Below, one piece after another: positions 35,958 through 44,640 of a stretch of 64,000 nt of DNA. The notes beneath the pieces were generated by a model. That model searched no databases. It was not told where the DNA came from and saw only the letters and a list, made by a program, of their open reading frames with translations. This stretch comes from Geomicrobium halophilum (GTDB taxonomy: Bacteria; Bacillota; Bacilli; Bacillales; Marinococcaceae), in assembly GCF_014207655.1 (NCBI RefSeq), contig NZ_JACHHJ010000001.1:1364001-1428000 (forward strand), read 5' to 3'. The stretch's first letter is position 1. The number at the start of each line of letters is the position of its first letter. Both the position numbers and the translations under genes were made by a program.

Positions 35958-36129
35958 CTGGCTTCCTCCATTCCCTTTTTCTAAAGTTTATAACAGTTTC
36001 TCATATGATAGCATTTATAACAAATAGATACCACTCTATTTTATAGTTTCCGATTCCATTCTCAATCATCCGCTCCTAGAAAGGGAATTCCTTGAATAAG
36101 TCTCCCTAATTTTTAAAACACCTTCTTAT

Positions 36130-36162
36130 AAAAAAAACCAACTCTATATAAAATAGAATTGG
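36130..36162 (-). terminator. Terminator of ylaN
   Basis: Stem CCAATTCTAT/ATAGAGTTGG (one G-T pair) and a run of eight T on the minus strand, starting 2 bp after the stop codon. Confidence 0.88.
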
Positions 36163-36164
36163 CA

Positions 36165-36446
36165 TTATTTATTTACTGTTGCTTCATGTAATACGGCTAA
36201 TTTTCTTTCTAACTCACTCATGATATGTTTTCCTGACTGTTCGTCGATTAAATTAAGGCGAATAGCGAAATCTATTTCCCGTGAAAGTCCAAACATCTGT
36301 GTGTCCAGTACTTCCTCATAAAGTGGGCATTGCGGCATTGTTAAATTATCCATTTGAACCTCAATCAGCTGTCTGATCTTTTCCGCATCTGCTTTGAGAA
36401 CAGCGTAGGCCTGCTCCTTGTTGTCAGTCACGGTCTCCATATGCAC
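36165..36446 (-). CDS. ylaN: YlaN (UPF0358), iron-responsive Fur partner
   Basis: 93 residues, almost entirely helical. The conserved core [35 protein letters not shown] is characteristic. Recent work in Bacillus and Staphylococcus describes YlaN as an Fe(II)-binding protein that binds Fur and relieves repression; this function is transferred. GTG at 36446 lies six bases after GGAGGG and gives the B. subtilis length; ATGs a few codons either side are possible. Confidence 0.92.
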   Translation of the reverse strand: MHMETVTDNKEQAYAVLKADAEKIRQLIEVQMDNLTMPQCPLYEEVLDTQMFGLSREIDFAIRLNLIDEQSGKHIMSELERKLAVLHEATVNK

Positions 36447-36659
36447 ATGCATCCCTCCAGTTTGAACTCCTAGACCTATCTTATCCGGTATACCCTTAAA
36501 TTGCAAGCATGCTTATCAAAATTATTAGTACTTATTTTTTTGATAGATAATAAGTTTCGGCCCGTGAAGCCTTTCAACTCTGATTCCGTTGTACAAAGGA
36601 GACGTCGCCTTTATGAATATGTTAGGATGAGAAAAGTTGAGAGACAAGGAGGAGCATAC

Positions 36660-37127
36660 ATGGACCCTTTTATTATTAACCTTTCAGGTGAAGTCAAACA
36701 TAGCATTACCATTGACCCGACAGCATGGATTTTTGATCATCGTAAATTTAATTTGGACGAGTATTTTCTCGGCTTTCATGACAATAAAAAGGATGTATCG
36801 CAAGAGAATAATGCCGGACCGAGGCGCTTTCAAACAAACCAGATTCGCACGAAAAAAGAAGCCTCAATTGAGGGCTCCTATGGAATCATTCTTGAACCTT
36901 TTATTGAAAACGCAGAGCCATTGCCTTCAGCTGACAGGCTGATAGCGATTACCTCCGACGATAAAGAAGTATCTGCACCATTAGCAGATGGTAAAGCCTG
37001 GATTGCCTGTTTTTCCTCTTCTGAAGGCAAGGCGCTGAAAGAAGATGGACCGATTCATATTTATTTCCCTGATGGTTCGAATCGACACTCCCCTATTACC
37101 AATGTCGTTAAGTTACGTGTAGATTAA
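36660..37127 (+). CDS. Conserved protein of unknown function
   Basis: 155 residues, no signal or membrane segment. It begins MDPFIINLSGEVKHSITIDP and contains TAWIFDHRKFNLDEYF; the middle (RTKKEASIEGSYGIILEPF) is charged, and the end (GPIHIYFPDGSNRHSPITNVVKLRVD) is beta-rich. I recall similar proteins as conserved in Bacillus but cannot name a function. The ATG at 36660 follows CAAGGAGGAGCATAC, an excellent ribosome site; the frame is open further upstream without support. Divergent from ylaN, convergent with ylaK. Confidence 0.75.
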   Translation: MDPFIINLSGEVKHSITIDPTAWIFDHRKFNLDEYFLGFHDNKKDVSQENNAGPRRFQTNQIRTKKEASIEGSYGIILEPFIENAEPLPSADRLIAITSDDKEVSAPLADGKAWIACFSSSEGKALKEDGPIHIYFPDGSNRHSPITNVVKLRVD

Positions 37128-37214
37128 TATTTGGAATCCAGTTTTTTTGATCAGTAATGGTTCTTTACGTGCGTGTTCATTAAGGAGGCCAAAAAGAACC
37201 GAATAAGTCAAGGG

Positions 37215-37500
37215 GACGTAGCTTTGAGCATCCTGCTGCTTGCAAAGTATTCACTTCACACGAAGGAAAAGTGGGTTTCTTTTCCGAGGAGCGTACGTTC
37301 TTGGTACGTGCGACGCGCCGGAGGCGCTAGTGCCAGCGTGTCACTGAAAGTGACAACGCTGGCCTCCTTCACCCCACAAGCTGATGCAGAAATTTGGCGG
37401 CTCTCAAATCCTCTTCCTCGAACCCTCCTCGCACGAAGAAACAGTGATTTTCTTTTGCGAGGAAGTTTTCCCGGGCTTTCTAAACAACCTCTTTAAGGCA
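37215..37500 (-). repeat. Dispersed repeat family R1, longest copy (about 285 bp)
   Basis: On the minus strand it starts AAGAGGTTGTTTAGAAAGCCCGGGAAAA (compare AAGAGGATGTTCAAAAGGTTCGGGAAAA in the copy near 62965) and ends CTCCTCGGAAAAG...ACTTTTCCTTCGTGTGAAG. The middle differs from the other copies and contains a near-perfect hairpin GCCAGCGTGTCACT/AGTGACAACGCTGGC (37332-37363). It fills the gap between two convergent genes. Apparent open frames here are accidental. Confidence 0.6.
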
Positions 37501-37505
37501 GGTCG

Positions 37506-38834
37506 TCAGAGAAGGTCGGCTGCTAATTGGGCGAGATTCGATCGCTCCCCTTTTAGCAAGGAAACATGCCCGCTCACGGATTGCTCCTTGAACCGTTCCA
37601 CCGCATACGCCAGACCATTATTATATGCATCCAAATATGGATGATCAATTTGTTCTGGATCTCCTACCAATACAATCTTACTTTTGTCGCCAACTCTTGT
37701 TAAAATCGTTTTGATCTCATGTTTCGTTAAGTTTTGCGCCTCATCAATAATAATCAACTGCCCTGGTAAACTACGGCCACGAATATAGGTGAGAGCCTCT
37801 ACTTGAATGGAACCTAATCCTGCTAAAATATTTTCAAGTTCTTCGGGTTTATTTGTGTTAAAAAGAAATTCTAGGTTATCAAAGATTGGCTGCATCCACG
37901 GGCGGAGCTTTTCTTCTTTTTCCCCGGGCAAATACCCGATATCCTTTCCCATCGGTACAATGGGACGGGCGATCAACAATTTTTTATAAATATTCAGATC
38001 TTCGGTTTGCAATAAGCCCGCTGCCATTGATAGCAACGTTTTTCCTGTTCCTGCTTTTCCTGTAAGTGTAACAAGTGCCAAGCGTTGATCAAGTAATATA
38101 TCCAAGGCCATCTTTTGCTGCACATTTCTCGGCTTAATCCCCCAAACACGATCTCGGTCATGAATGACCGGCTTTAACACCTTACCTTTGTCGTCTATCC
38201 GCCCCAATCCGGAAGCAGAGGGCTGCAATTTGTTTTTTAGGATGACAAAAGCATGAGGGTTGAGCGAGGGACAGGGTAACTCAGAAACGGAAATTTCTTG
38301 GTTTTGATAAAAACGTTCAATCACTTCAGAATCAACGTGAACGGTTATAAAACCTTTATAAAGATCATTATCCACGAGCACTCGATCGTTTAGAAAATCT
38401 TCTGCCTTCAGCCCCATTGCTTCTGCTTTAATCCGCACGAGAGCGTCTTTACTTACAAGAATGACTTGATCTGTAAGGTTTTCTTCTCTGATTTCTGCTT
38501 TCAGATTTAAGGCCAATGCAATAATACGGTTATCATTCGTAATTTCAGGCAGTTTCTCTTTTAACCTTTCATACGAAAGATGGTTCAACTCAACACGTAG
38601 ATACCCGCCATTATCAAGGGGAACCCCTTGATGCAACGGACTTCGATCCCTTAAATGATCAAGAAGCCGTGCAACTTCACGAGCATTTCGTCCAATTTCA
38701 TTCATATTCCTTTTTTTGGTATCCAATTCTTGCAATACAATAGCTGGAATGACAACATCATGCTCCTCAAATGAAAAAATTGCACGAGGATCTTGTAGAA
38801 GGACATTCGTATCAAGGATATAGATTTTTTTCAA
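37506..38834 (-). CDS. ylaK: PhoH-family ATPase with N-terminal PIN domain (YlaK type)
   Basis: 442 residues. The N-terminal PIN nuclease-like domain (about 1-135) has IYILDTNVLLQDP and the acidic NEIGRNAREVARLLD and DNRIIALALNL motifs. The PhoH domain follows (about 235-440): Walker A TGKAGTGKTLLSM, LLIARPIVPMGKDIGYLPG, Walker B LIIIDEAQNLT. PIN-PhoH proteins are thought to couple RNA unwinding to cleavage; no specific target is known. TTG at 38834 follows GGGAGGTAGCGAA and gives the usual start KKIYILDTN. Confidence 0.9.
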   Translation of the reverse strand: MKKIYILDTNVLLQDPRAIFSFEEHDVVIPAIVLQELDTKKRNMNEIGRNAREVARLLDHLRDRSPLHQGVPLDNGGYLRVELNHLSYERLKEKLPEITNDNRIIALALNLKAEIREENLTDQVILVSKDALVRIKAEAMGLKAEDFLNDRVLVDNDLYKGFITVHVDSEVIERFYQNQEISVSELPCPSLNPHAFVILKNKLQPSASGLGRIDDKGKVLKPVIHDRDRVWGIKPRNVQQKMALDILLDQRLALVTLTGKAGTGKTLLSMAAGLLQTEDLNIYKKLLIARPIVPMGKDIGYLPGEKEEKLRPWMQPIFDNLEFLFNTNKPEELENILAGLGSIQVEALTYIRGRSLPGQLIIIDEAQNLTKHEIKTILTRVGDKSKIVLVGDPEQIDHPYLDAYNNGLAYAVERFKEQSVSGHVSLLKGERSNLAQLAADLL

Positions 38835-39025
38835 TTCGCTACCTCCCGGTTTCACGAATCACGACGACCGGAGACAATAGATAATCGCCTCTTACTTTGG
38901 TTTATGCACATCCTTGCTTAAAGTTGACAAGTCTTTTTGGGTGAATTCAAGAGATCCGCATGATATGTACACTTTTTCATTCATGTTATAATGAGAAGAG
39001 AGATGAAGAGTGAGAAGGTGAGAGT

Positions 39026-39184
39026 ATGAGAGCAAAATGCGTATTATGCGATCGCATCGATACCATTGCCGATGATGACCCGCTTGCAAAGCGATTACGA
39101 AATCGCCCCATTCATACGTATACCTGCCCCGAATGTTATAACCGTATTTCAGCCAAAGCGAATAAGCGTCTAGAGAAAAAATAG
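39026..39184 (+). CDS. ylaI: YlaI (DUF2197), small zinc-ribbon-like protein
   Basis: 52 residues: MRAKCVLCDRIDTI, then LAKRLRNRPIHTYTCPECYNRIS. Two CxxC pairs (C5/C8 and C34/C37) predict a zinc ribbon. It matches YlaI of B. subtilis closely but is shorter at the C-terminus. The ATG follows AGAAGGTGAGAGT. It is divergent from ylaK and convergent with ylaH. Function unknown. Confidence 0.9.
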   Translation: MRAKCVLCDRIDTIADDDPLAKRLRNRPIHTYTCPECYNRISAKANKRLEKK

Positions 39185-39225
39185 AAAAAGGCTGATGTGC
39201 ACCGTGGTGTACATCAGCCTTTTCT
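39185..39225. terminator. Terminator between ylaI and ylaH (bidirectional)
   Basis: AAAAGGCTGATGT/ACATCAGCCTTTT stem with a short loop; T-run on both strands. Confidence 0.9.
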
Positions 39226-39227
39226 AT

Positions 39228-39557
39228 TTAAGCCTTTTTGGCTTCATTTCTTTTATGCAGTTTTAATCGGACTCGGTAAATACTAAGCACCACCGCAACT
39301 GCCAAAAGCGACTCGACGACAGGCATAAATATGGCGAAAAAGGTTAATACGAAACAACCGAGCAAGAGTGCTGCATATACAACCACGTTTTTCAGCAATG
39401 GCAATTTTCTCGCAAAGCCGAGATTAAAAACCATGATACTTAAAACCACAACCGCTGCGTATAATAACCAAAAACCAAGCGTCATATCTTCATGGATATT
39501 AAACAGTGCTGCAACCCATGAAAAATCATCCAGTGTAAGCTGCCCTTCTTCCTGCAC
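39228..39557 (-). CDS. ylaH: YlaH-like membrane protein
   Basis: 109 residues with three hydrophobic helices: LGFWLLYAAVVVLSIMVFNL, LLKNVVVYAALLLGCFVLTFF and FMPVVESLLAVAVVLSIYRV, ending in a basic cytoplasmic tail. Matches the YlaH family, found next to typA in bacilli. Function unknown. It starts 18 bp after the typA stop and is likely cotranscribed with it. Confidence 0.88.
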   Translation of the reverse strand: MQEEGQLTLDDFSWVAALFNIHEDMTLGFWLLYAAVVVLSIMVFNLGFARKLPLLKNVVVYAALLLGCFVLTFFAIFMPVVESLLAVAVVLSIYRVRLKLHKRNEAKKA

Positions 39558-39575
39558 AGCGCCTTCTACCTCCTA

Positions 39576-41417
39576 CTATGTTGAGATCTTCTTCTTGCGT
39601 TTTTGTTCGCGCTCACGCATGGAAGTGCTCAACGTCTTCTTCCGAAGGCGAATCGTCTTCGGTGTAAGCTCACAGTATTCATCTTCGTTCAAGTACTGAA
39701 GTGCTTCTTCCAATGTAAGAATGCGCGGGCGTTTTAACGTTACTGTTTGTTCTTTTGTAGCTGAACGAATGTTGTTCGCTGCCTTTTCTTTTGTGATGTT
39801 AACAGACAGATCATTTTCTCGGCTGTGTTCTCCGACGATCATCCCTTCGTAAACCTCTGTGCCCGGCTCTACAAACATCATTCCGCGGTCTTCCAACTGT
39901 GACATGCTATAGGGAGTCGCTTGCCCTTTTTCGTTGGCTACAAGCACCCCTTCCCGGCGGCCGGCAATTTGTTCTTTTATCAAGGGCTGGAACGAATCAA
40001 AAGAGTGATTAATGATTCCATATCCTTTTGTTTGGGCCATAAATTCCGTCGAATACCCAACGAGCCCCCGTGCTGGGATAAGGAAATCAAGACGTGTCTG
40101 CCCCTCGCCTTGTTGTTCCATATTAAGCATTTCACCCTTGCGTTCACCGAGCCCTTCCATAATTGGGCCCGTATATTCTTCAGGAATGTCGATTTGCACA
40201 CGTTCAAACGGCTCGTGTTTAGTACCATCGATCTCTTTTACAATCACTTCAGGTTTTGAAACTTGCAACTCATACCCCTCACGACGCATGTTCTCAATGA
40301 GAATCGACAAATGCAATTCACCGCGTCCGGAAACCGTCCAGGCATCTGGGGAGTCGGTTTCCTCCACTTTTAGGCTTACATCCGTCTCTAACTGCCGCAT
40401 TAAACGCTCTTCTATTTTTCGACTTGTTACATGATCGCCGTCCCGACCGGAAAAGGGACTATTATTGGCTAAAAAGGTCATTTGCAATGTGGGTTCATCG
40501 ATACGAAGTGCGGGCAAAGCTTCAATATGATCTGCAGGGCAAATGGTTTCTCCTACGTTAATATCATCTACACCAGCAATCGCTATAATATCTCCGGCGG
40601 CCGCTTCCTTGATCTCCTGCTTCTCAAGGCCATGAAATCCAAACATTTTGCTGATGCGAAATTCGCGTTCTTTTCCATCCCTAGTGACAAGCACCGCCCT
40701 GTCTCCGTGGGCAACCTTACCTCGGAAAACACGTCCGACCCCAATCCTGCCTAGAAAATCATTATACTCTAACATTGTAACCTGGAACTGGAGCGGCTCA
40801 TCGCTATTATCTTTAGGGGCAGGAACGTTTTCTACAATTGAGTCAAAAAGCACGTCCATACCCTGATTTTCATCATCTTCTGGCCTTTGGGCCGTTCCTT
40901 GAATGGCTGAAGTGTATAAAACCGGAAAATCGATTTGGTCTTCCGAAGCACCGAGTTCTATAAAAAGGTCGAGCACTTCATCCACAACTTCCTCTGGCCT
41001 TGCATTTTCACGATCAATTTTGTTTAAAACAACTACCGGCGTTAGTTCTTGTTCAAGCGCTTTTTTTAACACAAACCGGGTCTGCGGCATACAGCCTTCA
41101 TAAGCATCTACCACAAGAAGTACGCCGTCTACCATCTGTAGAATCCGCTCTACTTCACCCCCAAAATCTGCGTGTCCTGGTGTATCAAGAATATTAATTC
41201 GTTTATCTTTATATAGTAAAGACGTGTTCTTCGCTAAAATCGTAATCCCGCGTTCTTTCTCTAAATCATTTGTATCCATTGCACGTTCTGCCACTTGCTC
41301 CTGCTCGTGAGCTGCAAATGTACCTGATTGTTTTAACATTTCATCCACGAGCGTTGTTTTCCCGTGATCAACATGTGCAATTATCGCGATATTGCGCAAA
41401 TCGTTGCGAATGTCCAC
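39576..41417 (-). CDS. typA: Translational GTPase TypA/BipA
   Basis: 613 residues, ribosome-associated GTPase of the EF-G class involved in 50S assembly and stress or cold adaptation. G motifs: IAHVDHGKTTLVDEM (G1), RGITI (switch I), DTPGHADFGGEV (G3), NKIDR (G4). Domains II, III, V and the BipA-specific C-terminal domain follow, with the signature FLIPARGLVGYSTEFMAQTKGYG. Upstream leader contains an inverted repeat at 41459-41481. Followed by ylaH. Confidence 0.97.
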   Translation of the reverse strand: MDIRNDLRNIAIIAHVDHGKTTLVDEMLKQSGTFAAHEQEQVAERAMDTNDLEKERGITILAKNTSLLYKDKRINILDTPGHADFGGEVERILQMVDGVLLVVDAYEGCMPQTRFVLKKALEQELTPVVVLNKIDRENARPEEVVDEVLDLFIELGASEDQIDFPVLYTSAIQGTAQRPEDDENQGMDVLFDSIVENVPAPKDNSDEPLQFQVTMLEYNDFLGRIGVGRVFRGKVAHGDRAVLVTRDGKEREFRISKMFGFHGLEKQEIKEAAAGDIIAIAGVDDINVGETICPADHIEALPALRIDEPTLQMTFLANNSPFSGRDGDHVTSRKIEERLMRQLETDVSLKVEETDSPDAWTVSGRGELHLSILIENMRREGYELQVSKPEVIVKEIDGTKHEPFERVQIDIPEEYTGPIMEGLGERKGEMLNMEQQGEGQTRLDFLIPARGLVGYSTEFMAQTKGYGIINHSFDSFQPLIKEQIAGRREGVLVANEKGQATPYSMSQLEDRGMMFVEPGTEVYEGMIVGEHSRENDLSVNITKEKAANNIRSATKEQTVTLKRPRILTLEEALQYLNEDEYCELTPKTIRLRKKTLSTSMREREQKRKKKIST

Positions 41418-41458
41418 TTTGATTTTCTCTCCTTAATCGTGCGTATTCAAAAAGAGGG

Positions 41459-41481
41459 CTAGCTCCATATGTATGAGCTAG
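41459..41481 (-). other. Hairpin in the typA leader
   Basis: CTAGCTC/GAGCTAG with a 9-base loop, about 40 bp upstream of the typA start. Two near-identical TTCAAAAAGAG segments flank it (41447-41457 and 41508-41518). It could affect translation or stability of the leader. Confidence 0.35.
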
Positions 41482-41677
41482 AAGTGAAAGCCGATGGTAT
41501 ACTCCTTTTCAAAAAGAGTGAGTTTCCCAATGTTCCCATACTTTTTGGACAGCACCTAGTATATACGAGTGCGTTCAACTTTTCTATTTTATCACAATCC
41601 AACCTACTTCTCCAGATTGAATCACTAGTGTTTTTGTTTTACACTTGATGTAATGAAATGAAAAAGCAGGTGAACCA

Positions 41678-41863
41678 ATGCGAAACGTAGACTGGACTTT
41701 ACTGTCCCTTGCCTTTCTTGCCACAGTTGCAATTGCATCCTACGGTATTGCTGTAGCAGAACGGAGCTTTCTGATTGCTATTATTGCTACGGTCGTTCTC
41801 ATCCTTTCCTTTAGAGGCGCCGCCATATACCGTAAAAAGAAACTCGTAACTGATAACGATTAA
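41678..41863 (+). CDS. ylaF: YlaF (DUF5325) small membrane protein
   Basis: 61 residues with two hydrophobic helices separated by the conserved turn GIAVAERSFLIAI, ending in a basic tail (YRKKK). Matches YlaF of B. subtilis. Function unknown. ATG follows AAAAAGCAGGTGAACCA. Divergent from typA. Confidence 0.85.
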   Translation: MRNVDWTLLSLAFLATVAIASYGIAVAERSFLIAIIATVVLILSFRGAAIYRKKKLVTDND

Positions 41864-41899
41864 CACAATAAGTGCAAGATGACCGCTTAACCTCCCTTT

Positions 41900-42110
41900 T
41901 CGGTGGTACAAACACAACTGGGCGTAGCAGACCTGGCGTCTTGTGACTGCCCGACACTAAACCGTCCCTGGCAGCGGAACCCGGTTTATGGCTGCCGAGA
42001 AGTAGAAGGGATGGTTCCTTGCGCTAGACAATGGTAAATGTCAGTGTTTCTATACTTTCGTACCTGACACTCCAAAGAACAGCCTTCTTAAAGAAGTGCT
42101 GTTCTTTTGC
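41900..42110. ncRNA. Structured intergenic element with pseudoknot potential, between ylaF and suhB
   Basis: TAAACCG (41958-41964) pairs with CGGTTTA (41982-41988); the loop between them contains GGCAGC (41970-41975), which pairs with GCTGCC (41991-41996) two bases past the first stem, the layout of an H-type pseudoknot or of two alternative stems. GC content is higher than in neighbouring spacers. A further hairpin AAAGAACAGC/GCTGTTCTTTT (42074-42107) follows and may terminate. It lies between convergent genes and I do not recognise the RNA family. Direction and expression are unknown; no open frame explains it. Confidence 0.35.
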
Positions 42111-42122
42111 ATGGTAATAAAT

Positions 42123-42914
42123 TTACTGTCCGTTGCACCTTGCGAACATTTCCTCATGCACGTGCTTTTCTCCGGCTAGTACGGAACATGATTCTGTAAA
42201 TAACTCATCGCCATCAAATAGAGGCGTACATTCGCCTCCTGCTTCAGAAATCATAATAGCAGCTGCCGCGTAATCCCAGGGGGCAAGCCGCATACTCACA
42301 TATGCATCCAGACGCCCGGCCGCAACATAGGCAAGTTCCAAAGAAGCAGAACCATAAGATCTGGTGGCCCGTACATCCCTGACCATTCCAGCAAAAACTT
42401 CTTTCGTCTTTGGACCTGCACTCCCAACAAGCCAGCGGGCGTTAAAACCAATAATCGCCCGTGAAAAATCTATACTCTTTCGGGGGTAGAGCTTTTTACC
42501 ATTAAGATATGCCCCTTCGCCTTTGACGGCCGTAAACATTTCGTCAGCCATTACATCATAAATGATTCCGACTTTCCCTTCTCCTTTATAATAAATGCCA
42601 ATGGAGATGGCAAAATTCATGTACTGATGCACATAATTCGTTGTCCCATCGATCGGATCAATGATCCACGTAATCGTATGATCAGGTATGTTCTTATATT
42701 GCTCCCCTTCTTCACCAATGACAAAGTGTGAAGGATAGGCTTGTTTGATTTTATCGCTCAAAAAATGCTGAACTGCAAAATCATTGGCGGTTACAAGATC
42801 ATCTGCATCTTCTTTCGTATCAATATCCAGGTTACGAAGTGCAGGGTCATAAAGCCGATGTGCTGCTTCAGATATAAAAGCAATAGCTTGATCCTTTAAT
42901 GCTGTCCAATCCAA
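42123..42914 (-). CDS. suhB: Inositol monophosphatase family protein (SuhB/YktC)
   Basis: 263 residues. Mg2+-dependent phosphatase fold: VIGEEGEQYK, the catalytic WIIDPIDGTTNYVHQ and the late APWDYAAAAIMISEAGGE (the second metal-site aspartate). It should dephosphorylate inositol-1-phosphate or related sugar phosphates; a phosphatase on other substrates is possible. TTG start after GGAGGGTCCTCCC; that ribosome site is self-complementary (GGAG/CTCC). Confidence 0.9.
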   Translation of the reverse strand: MDWTALKDQAIAFISEAAHRLYDPALRNLDIDTKEDADDLVTANDFAVQHFLSDKIKQAYPSHFVIGEEGEQYKNIPDHTITWIIDPIDGTTNYVHQYMNFAISIGIYYKGEGKVGIIYDVMADEMFTAVKGEGAYLNGKKLYPRKSIDFSRAIIGFNARWLVGSAGPKTKEVFAGMVRDVRATRSYGSASLELAYVAAGRLDAYVSMRLAPWDYAAAAIMISEAGGECTPLFDGDELFTESCSVLAGEKHVHEEMFARCNGQ

Positions 42915-43023
42915 GGGAGGACCCTCCGTTTCTCGATGATTGAATCCATCTGTAATGTCAGTATCTCATATTTATTGATATGATTGGAAGCCTACCCCTT
43001 TTCATTTTCACATGTCAAGCCAC

Positions 43024-43050
43024 AAAAAGCGAGCCTCAGGGCTCGCTTTT
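43024..43050 (-). terminator. Terminator of the YkzI-like gene
   Basis: GCGAGCC/GGCTCGC stem with a short loop and TTTTT on the minus strand, 12 bp after the stop. Confidence 0.85.
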
Positions 43051-43061
43051 CAACATATGAA

Positions 43062-43253
43062 TTACGCTTCTAATCGAATGAGTTCTTGTCTTAATAATTT
43101 TAAACGTTTTTTTGTTTCTATCATACCATCATGATCATTGCCATTCATTGCATCATGGAGCGTGACAAGTTCATAATCAATTTCCAAACGTACGACCGGG
43201 ATCCGTTGTTCAGCGTCATTCCTCTTAAGCGCCTGAATTACTTGTTCCATCAT
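43062..43253 (-). CDS. Small helical protein, YkzI-like by position
   Basis: 63 residues, soluble and largely helical, with VIQALKRNDAEQRIPVVRLEIDYEL and a C-terminal KRLKLLRQELIRLEA helix. It sits between yktB and suhB (yktC), where B. subtilis has ykzI; I rely on position rather than strong sequence recognition. The ATG-ATG at 43253 follows AGAGGGGTGTGT; the frame is open to 43307 without a ribosome site. Confidence 0.65.
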   Translation of the reverse strand: MMEQVIQALKRNDAEQRIPVVRLEIDYELVTLHDAMNGNDHDGMIETKKRLKLLRQELIRLEA

Positions 43254-43468
43254 ACACACCCCTCTTTTTATTAAAGCCTTTGACCAAAAAGCGATGACAT
43301 GATTCATTATTCTGATTTCGGTTATTATATCATATGCGTGACAAATTTCAAATGTCCGTGTAAATGCTTCTTAAAAATTTTTACGCGAAAACGTTCGGTT
43401 TGCTTCCTTGACTTTCAAGCATTATGATGAAATAAAGCTTATCTTGCGAATAAAGGAGTTTTGCAAAA

Positions 43469-44104
43469 ATGAACCTCCCCAGTTTTACAAGACATGATTT
43501 TGATACTTTTCATATTGAGGGGCTTGAACCGCGGATGGAAGCCATTCGTGAACGAATCCAGCCGAAATTCAAAACAATCGGAGATGCATTGGCAGACCAA
43601 CTAAGTGACTTAACAGGAGAAGAAATGTTTTTACACATCGCCAAACACGCCCGTCGTAAAACAAATCCACCGAATGATACATGGCTTGCCTTAGCCCATA
43701 ATCACCGGGGGTATAAAAAACACCCACATTTTCAGGTTGGGTTATTTGATGACCATCTCTTTATTTGGCTTGCATATATATATGAACTTCCTAATAAAAA
43801 AGAAATCGCGCAAGTATTGTTGGAAAAACAAGAGCAACTGGAACAACTTCCAAGTCATTTCGCTCTTTCTTTAGACCATACCCAAAAAAATGCACAAAAA
43901 CTGGGAGAAATGAAGAGTGAAGACCTCCATAAAAGTCTCATCCGTTTCCGTGATGTTAAAAAGGGTGAATTTCTCATTGGACAACAGATTGGCAAAAATG
44001 ATCCCCTCCTAAATGATGGAAATCAATTACTCTCAACGATCATGCAGACTTTTAAAAAAGTACATCCCTTTTATGAACAAACGATACAAATTCCGAGCCC
44101 ATAA
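43469..44104 (+). CDS. yktB: YktB (DUF1054) family protein
   Basis: 211 residues. DUF1054 features are FTRHDFDTFHIEGLEPRMEAIRERIQPKF, LTGEEMFLHIAKHARRKTNPP and HFQVGLFDDHLFIWLAYIYELP. A crystal structure exists for the family but no function is established. ATG follows AAAGGAGTTTTGCAAAA. Convergent with yktA. Confidence 0.92.
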   Translation: MNLPSFTRHDFDTFHIEGLEPRMEAIRERIQPKFKTIGDALADQLSDLTGEEMFLHIAKHARRKTNPPNDTWLALAHNHRGYKKHPHFQVGLFDDHLFIWLAYIYELPNKKEIAQVLLEKQEQLEQLPSHFALSLDHTQKNAQKLGEMKSEDLHKSLIRFRDVKKGEFLIGQQIGKNDPLLNDGNQLLSTIMQTFKKVHPFYEQTIQIPSP

Positions 44105-44146
44105 AAAACACAGGCTTCCATTCTTGCGGAAGCCTGTGCTTCTCTT
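44103..44146. terminator. Terminator between yktB and yktA (bidirectional)
   Basis: 11-bp perfect stem CACAGGCTTCC/GGAAGCCTGTG with 8-base loop; A-run on the left serves yktA, T-rich right side serves yktB. Confidence 0.88.
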
Positions 44147-44424
44147 TACGGCCTACGTACGAGCTCATCCTCATTGACTTTTCGCGCCTGCTGAACCGTC
44201 TGCCAACACGACTGATTCGTCTGCCGCTCATAATCTCGAAAATATGTTTTTTCCTCGTTTTTTGCTGGTACTACTTCTTTAAACTCTTCGTATGCCTTTA
44301 AAATTGTCCCAGCTCTAGTCCCCTTGTCATAAGCATCATCTACTTGTGTGAAAAAGTTAACAACCTTAACAATTTCCTCTTTTGTCCAATCCATGGAAAA
44401 GGGGAGCGATACATGATCTTTCAT
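44146..44424 (-). CDS. yktA: UPF0223 family protein YktA
   Basis: 92 residues. Family pattern: FSMDWTKEEIVKVVNFFTQVDDAYDKGT and LKAYEEFKEVVPAKNEEKTYFRDYE. Small helical cytosolic protein with unknown function. Stands between yktB and the SR1 locus, as in B. subtilis near speA/pdh. Confidence 0.9.
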   Translation of the reverse strand: MKDHVSLPFSMDWTKEEIVKVVNFFTQVDDAYDKGTRAGTILKAYEEFKEVVPAKNEEKTYFRDYERQTNQSCWQTVQQARKVNEDELVRRP

Positions 44425-44450
44425 AATAAAAAACCTCCAGTCTGATTATA

Positions 44451-44634
44451 CCAAAAAAAACCTATCCGTAGATAGGTTTACAATTTCTGTAAGCGTTTTT
44501 TCCGGCATTCCGCACAGCTTCCATACAATGTTGCCATCTTCTCTGCCTTATAATGCTCAATCGTGCGGTCACATCCTGAACAAATAATTACAGTCATTTC
44601 TCGCACCCCTTATGAAAGCGTTTAATGATTTGTT
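44451..44634 (-). ncRNA. sr1: SR1 dual-function small RNA
   Basis: About 184 nt from a strong promoter (44641-44669) to a terminator (AAACCTATC/GATAGGTTT followed by eight T, 44451-44480). It encodes the SR1P peptide (44478-44597). In B. subtilis SR1 base-pairs with ahrC mRNA and its peptide stabilises gapA transcripts; it lies between pdhD and speA. Here it lies between pdhD and yktA, consistent with that position. Expression should be repressed by CcpN under glycolytic conditions through the sites near the promoter. Confidence 0.85.
44478..44597 (-). CDS. sr1P: SR1P, GapA-binding peptide
   Basis: 39-residue peptide, MTVIICSGCDRTIEHYKAEK then MATLYGSCAECRKKRLQKL. Two CxxC pairs (C6/C9, C28/C31) flank the conserved IEHY...EK..TLYG core of the SR1P family. 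In B. subtilis SR1P binds GapA, and the pair promotes association with RNase J1 (rnjA is also in this window). The ATG follows AAGGGGTGCGAGAA. The stop codon lies inside the terminator stem. Confidence 0.88.
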   Translation of the reverse strand: MTVIICSGCDRTIEHYKAEKMATLYGSCAECRKKRLQKL

Positions 44635-44640
44635 ACTATA

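Noticed and set aside
37173-37644. Two plus-strand frames downstream of the gene at 36660
   Set aside because: They lie within the R1 repeat and then run antisense into ylaK.
40012-40434. 140-codon frame opposite typA
   Set aside because: Pure antisense shadow of a conserved GTPase gene; no start signal.
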